The notes below the pieces were generated by a model that saw only the letters and a list, made by a program, of their open reading frames with translations, had not been told where the DNA came from and did no database searches. From JBDSTZ01 sp039927975 (GTDB lineage: Bacteria; Pseudomonadota; Gammaproteobacteria; Burkholderiales; Burkholderiaceae_D): DNA of 11,044 nucleotides. This document shows positions 6,236 through 11,044 of the stretch, one piece after another. Where the stretch lies: contig JBDSTZ010000467.1 in the NCBI GenBank assembly GCA_039927975.1, positions 1 through 11,044 of the forward strand, written 5' to 3'. The number at the start of each line of letters is the position of its first letter. The first letter of the stretch is position 1. The position numbers and the translations under genes are program-made.

Positions 6236-7008
6236 TGGACGACCCACGCTTCATCGTGCCCGACTGGCCGGACGCCCCGGCCAATATCGGCGCGCTGGCG
6301 ACCACCCGGCGCGGCGGTTTCAGCTCTGCGCCGTATGACGACGGCGCCGGTGGCGGCGGATTGAATCTTGGCCTGCATGTGGGTGACGATCCGGCCGTAG
6401 TGGCGCGCAACCGTGCGCTGCTGCCGGGGCAGCCCGCGTGGCTGACCCAGGTGCACAGCGTGGCGGTGGTCGACGCGGCGCAGCTTGTGCCGGGTTCGGC
6501 GCCAGCGGCGGATGGCAGTATCGCCAGCGTGCCCGGCGCGGTGTGCGTGATGATGACGGCTGATTGCCTGCCAGTGCTGTTCGCCGATCTCGAAGGCAAG
6601 GTGGTCGGCGCCGCGCATGCGGGCTGGCGCGGCCTGGCCGCCGGTGTGCTGGGCGAAACCGTGGCGGCGATGCGGGTGGCCGGCGCCGGTGAGATTACGG
6701 CCTGGCTGGGGCCGGCAATCGGTCCGCGCCAGTTTGAAGTGGGCGCCGAGGTGCTCGACACGTTCGTGGCCACGGCGCGCAGCGAAGCGGAAAGCGCGAT
6801 CTTGCGCGCGGCCTTCGCCCCGCGCGAAGGCGTTGCCGGTAAATACATGGCCGACATGCCGGCCCTGGCGCGCTGTCTACTGGCCCGCGACGGCGTGGTG
6901 CGCGTGCATGGCGGCCGGCTGTGCACGGTGAGCGAACCTGCGCGTTTCTATTCCTACCGACGCGATGGCGTCACCGGCCGCCAGGCCAGCCTGATCTGGC
7001 TGAAGTGA
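6235..7008 (+). CDS. pgeF: Peptidoglycan editing factor PgeF (YfiH/LACC1, DUF152 'polyphenol oxidase' family)
   Basis: A 257-residue cytosolic enzyme. The ATG at 6235 shares its first base with the TGA of rluD (TGATG), which fixes the start and indicates coupled translation. The YfiH metal/nucleoside site is intact: His74 in LTQVHS, Cys111 in TADCLP and His128 in HAGWRG. Other family signatures are TTRRGGFS (23-30), NLGLHVGDD (44-52), LGPAIGP (158-164) and the C-terminal RFYSYRRDG (237-245). Members were first called multicopper polyphenol oxidases; later work showed purine nucleoside phosphorylase or adenosine deaminase-like activity (LACC1/YlmD) and, in E. coli, a role in preventing misincorporation of amino acids into the peptidoglycan stem peptide. 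The rluD-pgeF order is the same as E. coli rluD-yfiH. Its stop is only 5 bp from that of the convergent membrane-protein gene, leaving no room for a separate terminator. Confidence 0.92.
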   Translation: MDDPRFIVPDWPDAPANIGALATTRRGGFSSAPYDDGAGGGGLNLGLHVGDDPAVVARNRALLPGQPAWLTQVHSVAVVDAAQLVPGSAPAADGSIASVPGAVCVMMTADCLPVLFADLEGKVVGAAHAGWRGLAAGVLGETVAAMRVAGAGEITAWLGPAIGPRQFEVGAEVLDTFVATARSEAESAILRAAFAPREGVAGKYMADMPALARCLLARDGVVRVHGGRLCTVSEPARFYSYRRDGVTGRQASLIWLK

Positions 7009-7013
7009 TGCGC

Positions 7014-7442
7014 TCAGTCGCTGCTCGACGAACTACTGTCCGAGCTGCTGCCCGATCCGCTATCCGAGCCGCTGCTCGACCCACAATCCGAGCCGCTGTC
7101 CGCACTGCTGTCCGATGGGCTGCCGGTGTCGCCTGCAGCCTTGCATTCGTCGCTGCCGCCACTGCCGGTGCGACGCTCCGCATCATCCGTCTGGCCAGTC
7201 GAGCTCGCGTTTCCGGCGTCACTGGCGAAATATGCAGGCGTGTAGCTGTTGTCCGAGGGGGAGTTTGTCCGCTGGGCGCGTGCGCGCCTGTGCTTTGAAC
7301 CCGCGAGGTAGTAAAGTATAGATAATGGCAACACACAATAACCGAGAAAAGTCATCATTCCACCGACGACACTGGGTTCGGTCAGCGCCATGAGGCCGAC
7401 GACAAAGATCCAGGTGATGGCGATGATCAAAATGACCGGCAT
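7014..7442 (-). CDS. Small two-helix membrane protein with Ser/Asp-rich disordered tail, function unknown
   Basis: A 142-residue protein that I do not recognise. The ATG at 7442 is chosen because AAGGA lies eight bases upstream and a hydrophobic segment begins at once. Residues 3-21 and about 27-47 are two likely transmembrane helices joined by a short loop. They are followed by a basic cluster (KHRRARAQR, 50-58), which by the positive-inside rule puts both termini in the cytoplasm. Residues 60-105 are polar. The last 38 residues contain about 21 Ser and 7 Asp, with scattered Gly, one Cys (Cys120; another, Cys100, precedes the tail) and no Lys or Arg. Ser codons are mixed (AGC, AGT, TCG), so the tail is not a simple triplet expansion. 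The gene is divergent from phaC (46-bp gap) and convergent with pgeF (5-bp gap). Signal-peptide-free topology and a real Shine-Dalgarno support coding; no function can be assigned. Confidence 0.68.
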   Translation of the reverse strand: MPVILIIAITWIFVVGLMALTEPSVVGGMMTFLGYCVLPLSILYYLAGSKHRRARAQRTNSPSDNSYTPAYFASDAGNASSTGQTDDAERRTGSGGSDECKAAGDTGSPSDSSADSGSDCGSSSGSDSGSGSSSDSSSSSSD

Positions 7443-7488
7443 ATCTTTTCCTTGAATTGAAACCTGCTTTTTAATATTGGACCCACAC

Positions 7489-9252
7489 ATGAATATGCCC
7501 GATCCGCAAGCCATGGCGACCAACTGGATGAGCCAGTTCGCCAACCCGGCCGCATGGCAAGCCGCCTGGCCAGGCATGCCGCAGGCGCCCGCCACGCCGG
7601 ACGCCAATCCGCTGTCGCATATCCTCAAGGACGTCGGCGCCACCCTCAAGCCGGGCGCGCTGGAATCCATTCGTGATGATTACATCAACAAGGCTGCGGC
7701 ATTATGGCAGGACTTCATCAGCCTTAACACGCCCAAATTGACGGACCGCCGCTTCTCGGCGCCGGAATGGAGCGCCAATCCATTATCCGCTTTCAGCGCC
7801 GCCTCGTATCTGCTGAACGCCGAATTCCTGACCGCGCTGGCCGAGGCGGTCGAGGCGCCGCCGCGCGAGCACCAGAAAATCCGTTTCGCGGTCCAGCAGA
7901 TGGTCGATGCGATGTCGCCGGCGAATTTTCTGGCCACCAATCCGGAAGCCCAGCAGCAGATTATCGAGACCAAGGGTGAAAGCCTGGCCAAGGGCTTGAG
8001 CAATATGCTGGGCGATATGCAGAAGGGCCGCATCTCGCTGTCGGACGAATCGGCCTTCGAGGTCGGCCGCAATGTGGCCACCTCGGCCGGCCAGGTCATT
8101 TTTGAAAACGAGCTGTTCCAGCTGATTCAATATACGGCCACCACGCCGACGGTGCACGCGGTGCCGCTGCTGATGGTCCCGCCATGCATCAACAAGTTTT
8201 ACATTCTCGACCTGCAGCCGGAAAATTCCTTGGTGCGTTACGCGGTGGAGCAGGGCAACACGGTGTTTCTGGTTTCGTGGCGCAATCCGGACAAGGAACT
8301 GGCCGGCGCCACCTGGGACGATTACGTTGAAAAAGGCGCCATCAAGGCGATTGAAGTGGCGCGCGACGTCTCGGGCAGCGACAAGGTCAACGCTTTCGGT
8401 TTCTGCGTCGGCGGCACCATCGTATCGAGCGCGCTGGCGGTGCTGGCGGCGCGCGGCGAACAGCCTGCCGCCAGCCTGACGCTCCTGACCACCTTGCTCG
8501 ATTACAGCGACACCGGCGTGCTCGACGTCTTCATCGACGAGACCCAGGTGGCCCTGCACGAACAGGCCCTGGCCGCCGGCGGCCTGATGCCGGGACGCGA
8601 TCTGGCGTCGACGTTTTCGGCCCTGCGGCCGAACGACCTGGTGTGGAACTACGTGCAGTCGAACTACCTCAAGGGCAAGGAACCGCCACCGTTCGACCTG
8701 CTGTACTGGAACTCGGACAGCACCAATTTGCCCGGTCCGATGTTCTGCTTCTACCTGCGCAATATGTATCTGGAAAATAATTTGCGCGAGCCGGGCAAGC
8801 TGACGATCGCCGGCACGCCGGTCAACCTCGGCGCGATCGCGGCGCCGACCTTCATCTACGGTTCGAAGGAAGACCACATCGTGCCGTGGACGGCAGCCTA
8901 CCAGTCGATGGGCATTCTGAACGCCGAAAGCAAAGGCGCCAACCGCTTTGTGCTGGGCGCCTCGGGCCATATCGCCGGGGTGATCAATCCGGCCTCGAAG
9001 AAGAAGCGTAGCTATTGGATCAACGACGGGGCCAACAACGGGTCTAAAAACGGCAAAGGCGGCGCCAACGCCGACGCGGCAACCTGGATGGCCGGCGCCA
9101 CCGAGCACGCTGGCAGCTGGTGGCCGGAATGGTCGCGCTTCCTTGCCGACCACGGTGGCAAGGACGTCAAGGCAAAGGCCAAGCTGGGCAATACCCGCTA
9201 CAAGCCGGTCGAAGCGGCGCCTGGCCGGTATGTCAAGGTGCGCGCCGATTAA
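7489..9252 (+). CDS. phaC: Class I poly(3-hydroxyalkanoate) synthase PhaC
   Basis: A 587-residue synthase that polymerises (R)-3-hydroxyacyl-CoA, mainly 3-hydroxybutyryl-CoA in class I enzymes, on the surface of PHA granules. The start is the ATG at 7489; a second ATG two codons on and an in-frame TTG at 7477 are alternatives, and the Shine-Dalgarno match (GGA) is weak. An N-terminal PhaC_N region (about 85-260) precedes an alpha/beta hydrolase core. The lipase-like box GFCVGG (304-309) carries nucleophile Cys306; Asp462 in SKEDHIVPW and His494 in GASGHIAGVINP complete the triad. The length is typical of class I. Compared with Cupriavidus necator PhaC, as I recall it, there is a 4-residue insertion between the Asp and His motifs (AESKGAN region) and an Asn/Gly-rich insertion of about 11 residues near 514-528, before WMAGATEHAGSWW. 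phaA and phaB are not adjacent; the regulator phaR follows. Confidence 0.96.
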   Translation: MNMPDPQAMATNWMSQFANPAAWQAAWPGMPQAPATPDANPLSHILKDVGATLKPGALESIRDDYINKAAALWQDFISLNTPKLTDRRFSAPEWSANPLSAFSAASYLLNAEFLTALAEAVEAPPREHQKIRFAVQQMVDAMSPANFLATNPEAQQQIIETKGESLAKGLSNMLGDMQKGRISLSDESAFEVGRNVATSAGQVIFENELFQLIQYTATTPTVHAVPLLMVPPCINKFYILDLQPENSLVRYAVEQGNTVFLVSWRNPDKELAGATWDDYVEKGAIKAIEVARDVSGSDKVNAFGFCVGGTIVSSALAVLAARGEQPAASLTLLTTLLDYSDTGVLDVFIDETQVALHEQALAAGGLMPGRDLASTFSALRPNDLVWNYVQSNYLKGKEPPPFDLLYWNSDSTNLPGPMFCFYLRNMYLENNLREPGKLTIAGTPVNLGAIAAPTFIYGSKEDHIVPWTAAYQSMGILNAESKGANRFVLGASGHIAGVINPASKKKRSYWINDGANNGSKNGKGGANADAATWMAGATEHAGSWWPEWSRFLADHGGKDVKAKAKLGNTRYKPVEAAPGRYVKVRAD

Positions 9253-9274
9253 GGCTGGGAAAGCGGTCGGATGA

Positions 9275-9292
9275 GGGCGCTTCGCTGCGCCC
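9275..9292 (+). terminator. GC-rich hairpin just after phaC
   Basis: GGGCGC (9275-9280) and GCGCCC (9287-9292) form a 6-bp GC stem around a 6-nt loop (TTCGCT), 22 nt after the phaC stop codon. There is no T-run, so it may be a Rho-assisted terminator or a 3'-end stabiliser. It suggests that phaC and phaR transcripts may be separate. Confidence 0.35.
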
Positions 9293-9309
9293 GCGCCCGC
9301 CCGTTTCGG

Positions 9310-9342
9310 TTGCAATGCAATATTTGCTGCAACTGCGTGCAC
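9310..9342. promoter_or_regulatory. TTGC/GCAA inverted-repeat cluster, candidate PhaR operator
   Basis: This 33-bp stretch packs TTGCAATGCAA (arms TTGC/GCAA, 3-bp spacer, 9310-9320), TTGCTGCAA (arms TTGC/GCAA, 1-bp spacer, 9324-9332) and the palindrome GTGCAC (9337-9342). It ends 28 bp before a perfect -10 box and about 115 bp before phaR. PhaR homologues are known to bind TGC/GCA-rich inverted repeats and to repress their own gene until PHB is present, so this is a reasonable candidate autoregulatory operator. The assignment is inference from motif type and position. Confidence 0.4.
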
Positions 9343-9370
9343 AACATGGTATGTTTAGGAAGATCCATCC

Positions 9371-9376
9371 TATAAT
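9371..9376 (+). promoter_or_regulatory. -10 box ahead of the phaR leader
   Basis: TATAAT matches the sigma-70 -10 consensus exactly. The -35 region is poor (TGGTAT at 18-bp spacing), as in many regulated promoters. Initiation would be near 9382, in a run of A residues. Between this box and phaR lies an intrinsic terminator. Confidence 0.45.
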
Positions 9377-9399
9377 GTGAAAAAGGTGGTCTTGTCTGG

Positions 9400-9424
9400 A
9401 GCGGACCGATGTCCGCTTTTTTTT
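9400..9424 (+). terminator. Rho-independent terminator in the phaC-phaR spacer
   Basis: AGCGGAC (9400-9406), loop CGAT, and GTCCGCT (9411-9417) make a perfect 7-bp stem with a tetraloop. It is followed at once by a T-run (eight T at 9417-9424, the first shared with the stem). It reads as a canonical intrinsic terminator on the plus strand. It lies 147 bp after the phaC stop and 34 bp before the phaR ATG. It therefore either ends phaC readthrough or attenuates transcription that starts at the -10 box at 9371. I see no second promoter between it and phaR. Confidence 0.85.
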
Positions 9425-9458
9425 GAAATGCGCTGCGGCGCAATAAGTGGAACTTGAG

Positions 9459-10025
9459 ATGAGCAGTGCAAAAAAAAGTACCGAACGGCTGATTAAAAAA
9501 TATCCAAACCGACGCCTGTACGATACGCAGACCAGCTCGTATATCACGCTGACCGACGTCAAGCAGCTCGTCCTTGACGCCGACGAATTCACGGTAGTGG
9601 ACGCCAAGTCCAACGAGGACCTCACACGCAGCATCCTGCTGCAGATTATTCTCGAAGAGGAAGCCAACGGCGCCCCGATGTTCTCGAGCGGCGTGCTGTC
9701 GCAGATCATCCGCTATTACGGCCACGCCATGCAGGGAATGATGGGTTCGTATCTGGAAAAGAACGTCCAGGCGTTCACCGACATCCAGCACAAGTTCACC
9801 GGCAGCACCGCCGGTGGCCTGGAAGGCAAGCCGTTCAGCCCGGAAATGTGGACCCAGTTCATGAACGTCCAGGGCCCGATGATGCAGGGCATGATGAACA
9901 ACTACATCGACCAGAGCAAGAGCTTGTTCGTGCAGATGCAGGAGCAGATGCAAAACCAGAGCAAGAACATCTTCGGCACGTTCCCCTTCGTCCCCGGCGT
10001 TCCGCCGACGACGGACAAGAAGTAA
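9459..10025 (+). CDS. phaR: PHB-responsive transcriptional repressor PhaR
   Basis: A 188-residue regulator of polyhydroxyalkanoate granule genes. It binds DNA upstream of phasin genes and its own gene, and is released when it binds nascent PHB. The N-terminal PHB/PHA accumulation regulator domain (about 9-68) starts with the signature LIKKYPNRRLYDT and ends LLQIILEEE. Two PHB_acc repeats follow: about 74-108 (MFSSGVLSQIIRYYGHAMQ...) and about 127-170 (SPEMWTQFM...), with repeated MMQGMM-type methionine-rich helices that may contact polymer. The ATG at 9459 is preferred over an in-frame GTG at 9447, because family members begin a few residues before the KYPNRRLYD block. GTGGAA lies just upstream as a weak ribosome site. 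A small inverted repeat (TGCGC/GCGCA, 9429-9442) sits between the terminator and the start. It follows phaC on the same strand. Confidence 0.94.
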   Translation: MSSAKKSTERLIKKYPNRRLYDTQTSSYITLTDVKQLVLDADEFTVVDAKSNEDLTRSILLQIILEEEANGAPMFSSGVLSQIIRYYGHAMQGMMGSYLEKNVQAFTDIQHKFTGSTAGGLEGKPFSPEMWTQFMNVQGPMMQGMMNNYIDQSKSLFVQMQEQMQNQSKNIFGTFPFVPGVPPTTDKK

Positions 10026-10033
10026 TTGCGTTA

Positions 10034-10057
10034 CGTGTTCCGGCCGGCCGGAACACG
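10034..10057. terminator. 24-bp perfect palindrome after phaR
   Basis: The arm CGTGTTCCGGCC (10034-10045) is followed directly by its exact reverse complement (10046-10057), beginning 9 bp after the phaR stop. As RNA it would fold into a very stable GC hairpin with a small CCGG-type tip. There is no T-run on either side, so it is not a canonical intrinsic terminator; 3'-end protection, Rho-assisted termination or a DNA-binding site are alternatives. Confidence 0.5.
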
Positions 10058-10100
10058 GCGACACCACCGGCGGCCGCGCCCCGGCGAGCCATGGAACCAC

Positions 10101-10130
10101 GGAGGGCGGATTAGCGCAGCGTAATCCGCC
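10101..10130. repeat. REP-like extragenic palindrome
   Basis: GGCGGATTA (10105-10113) and TAATCCGCC (10122-10130) form a perfect 9-bp stem around GCGCAGCG. GGAG directly precedes the stem, similar to the GTAG-type tetranucleotide found 5' of REP elements that are moved by RAYT (TnpA-REP) transposases. Sequences of the form GGCGGATTA...TAATCCGCC recur in intergenic regions of many proteobacteria. Only one copy is present here and no RAYT gene is in the window. Confidence 0.55.
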
Positions 10131-10187
10131 ACCGCCCCGCCCACACCCCATCCTGTACCCCAGCTACAAAAAACCCCAACAATCCCG

Positions 10188-10217
10188 TTGACACCCCAAT
10201 TTCATCGGTAGTACCAT
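10188..10217 (+). promoter_or_regulatory. Sigma-70 promoter candidate for the sugar ABC transporter
   Basis: TTGACA (10188-10193) is a perfect -35. At 18-bp spacing lies TACCAT (10212-10217), matching four of six -10 positions. The -10 region is part of a small palindrome, GGTAGTACC (10207-10215). Initiation near 10224 would put the LacI-type palindrome at about +6 to +21 and leave a leader of roughly 205 nt before the gene. Confidence 0.45.
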
Positions 10218-10229
10218 CGACAACATATT

Positions 10230-10245
10230 GTGGAAGCGTTTCCAC
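10230..10245. promoter_or_regulatory. LacI-family-type operator
   Basis: GTGGAAGCGTTTCCAC is a 16-bp palindrome with one mismatched pair and a central CG. This is the architecture typical of LacI/GalR-family operators (TGGAAnCGnTTCCA). It sits just downstream of the candidate promoter, where a bound repressor would block transcription, and upstream of a carbohydrate-binding protein gene. A sugar-responsive LacI regulator is inferred; its gene is not in the window. Confidence 0.55.
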
Positions 10246-10396
10246 CGATGCCACCGCCTGGCGATATTCCGGCCGCGCGACGACGCGGGACGGCCGGCCA
10301 ACGACGGGAGCATCGCCTTCTCCCTCGATTGGGCTTCGCTGACGGACGCCGATTTGGTACCATCGGGCAAGCGGAGCACAGGCTCCCAGCCATCCC

Positions 10397-10419
10397 AAAA
10401 AAAGGGCGCACGACGCCCG
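10397..10419 (-). terminator. Intrinsic terminator facing the minus strand, before the sugar-binding protein gene
   Basis: Read on the minus strand, GGGCG (10419-10415), loop TCGTG and CGCCC (10409-10405) are followed by eight T residues (10404-10397), the form of a Rho-independent terminator. It would stop transcripts coming backwards out of the substrate-binding protein gene. Read on the plus strand it is a short hairpin 2 bp before the AGGAG ribosome site, so it may instead affect translation of that gene. Confidence 0.55.
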
Positions 10420-10431
10420 CAGGAGACAGAA

Positions 10432-11044
10432 TGAAGAAGGCGATACAAATGGCCGGCGCCGGCGCGCTCGCCCTGGCCGGGTGCGCCGCGCACGCGCAAA
10501 ACACGGCGCCGGCCACCGCGCTGAAGGCGAGCGTGATCCACTGGTGGACCTCCGGCGGCGAATCGCAGGCCGTCAAACAATTCGCCGACGCCTACAACAA
10601 GGCCGGCGGCCGGTGGGTCGACCAGGCGGTCGCCGGCGCCGAGCAATCGCGCGCCACCACCATCAACCGCCTCGTCGGCGGCAACGCGCCGACCGCCGCG
10701 CAGTTCAACACCTCCAGACAATTCCGCGATTTCGTCGAGCAGGGTTTGCTCAACAACGTCGACGACGCGGCGATCGCCGGCAAGTGGGACCAGATCATGC
10801 CGGCCTCGATCCTCGCCGCGATCAAGATCGACGGCCACTTTTACGCCGCGCCGGTCGACATCCACATGCCGGCCTGGTTCTTCTACTCGAAGGCCGCCTA
10901 TAAAAAGGCCGGCATCGCCGCCGAACCGGCGACGTACGACGAATTCCTCGCCCAGCTGGCCAAGCTCAAGGCGGCCGGCCTGGTGCCGCTGGCGTTCGGT
11001 GGCCAGGTGTGGCAGGAGAAGATCACCTTCGACGCCATCTTCGC
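10432..11044 (+). CDS. Carbohydrate ABC transporter substrate-binding protein (partial, runs off the window)
   Basis: The first 204 codons of an open frame with no stop before the window edge. AGGAG at 10422-10426 is five bases before the ATG at 10432, fixing the start. The N-terminus is an export signal. LAGC ending at Cys18 is a good lipobox, although cleavage by signal peptidase I after AHA (residue 22) is an alternative. The mature part has the pattern of family 1 sugar-binding proteins (COG1653, glucose/mannose-type): HWWTSGGESQAVKQFADAYN (37-56), a ...GGNAPTAAQFN... segment, DGHFYAAPVDIHMPAWFFYSK (134-154), an AGI...PATYDEFL segment, and LVPLAFGGQVWQ near the edge. It would capture a monosaccharide for import through partner permease and ATPase subunits, presumably encoded downstream. 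A LacI-type operator upstream suggests induction by sugar. The precise sugar is not known. Confidence 0.87.

Noticed and set aside
5231..6247. Long minus-strand open frame opposite rluD
   Set aside because: Antisense shadow of a well-conserved RluD; its composition is typical of a complementary frame and it has no recognisable domain.
7014..7150. Ser/Asp-coding region as a simple trinucleotide microsatellite
   Set aside because: The Ser codons alternate among AGC, AGT and TCG with interspersed Asp and Gly codons, so there is no uniform DNA repeat unit.
7783..9342. Long minus-strand open frame (519 codons) opposite phaC
   Set aside because: It is antisense to a clear phaC with an intact catalytic triad, is rich in Arg/His/Ala/Gly as expected for a shadow frame in GC-rich DNA, and matches no family.
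9249..10151. 300-codon minus-strand open frame across the phaC-phaR spacer and phaR
   Set aside because: It is antisense to phaR, runs through the terminator and REP-like palindrome, and has no ribosome-binding site or family resemblance.
10111..10398. Minus-strand open frame of 95 codons in the phaR/sugar-transporter gap
   Set aside because: Its only start is a TTG inside the T-run of the backward terminator, it crosses the candidate promoter and operator, and its stop comes from the REP-like palindrome. A decayed gene cannot be excluded but is not supported.
1..11044. tRNA, rRNA, riboswitch, prophage or insertion-sequence features
   Set aside because: I looked for cloverleaf-like segments, transposase motifs and terminal inverted repeats in the intergenic gaps and saw none that I could support by eye.

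Overview
The window is a GC-rich stretch of ordinary chromosome. Protein sequence and gene order suggest a betaproteobacterium of the Oxalobacteraceae (Massilia/Duganella/Janthinobacterium-like). The clues are bamD divergent from rluD-pgeF, and a class I phaC followed by its own phaR without phaA/phaB between them. The taxonomic call is inference; no rRNA or other marker is present.

Layout. (1) Positions 1-1380, minus strand: a methionine aminotransferase of the YbdL type whose stop overlaps the start of a downstream gene cut by the window edge (possibly an HD-domain protein). (2) Positions 1435-3468, minus strand, accessory-looking: an unpaired ribbon-helix-helix antitoxin, a secreted CE2-type SGNH esterase, a four-copy 14-bp tandem repeat and an unpaired PIN-domain nuclease. 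(3) Positions 3507-7008, housekeeping: peroxide-stress protein yaaA; bamD on the minus strand; and, divergent from bamD across a shared promoter region, rluD and pgeF joined by a one-base stop/start overlap. (4) Positions 7014-7442, minus strand: a small membrane protein with a Ser/Asp-rich tail, convergent with pgeF and divergent from phaC. (5) Positions 7489-10025: polyhydroxyalkanoate synthase phaC and the PHB-responsive repressor phaR. They are separated by a 206-bp spacer holding TTGC/GCAA inverted repeats, a perfect -10 box and a textbook intrinsic terminator placed before phaR. (6) Positions 10026-10431: a 406-bp intergenic region with a 24-bp perfect palindrome, a REP-like palindrome, a TTGACA promoter, a LacI-family-type operator and an intrinsic terminator pointing backwards. 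(7) From 10432 to the edge: the start of a carbohydrate ABC-transporter substrate-binding protein, probably the first gene of a sugar uptake operon.

Functionally, phaC and phaR form a carbon-storage module: PhaC polymerises hydroxyacyl-CoA, and PhaR senses the polymer and represses granule genes and usually itself. bamD, rluD and pgeF serve the outer membrane, the ribosome and peptidoglycan precursor fidelity. I found no CRISPR array, tRNA, rRNA, prophage or insertion sequence, and no clearly new multi-gene system. The points most worth a second look are the promoter-terminator pair ahead of phaR, the Ser/Asp-tailed membrane protein beside phaC, the unpaired toxin/antitoxin parts and the mosaic region before the sugar transporter.
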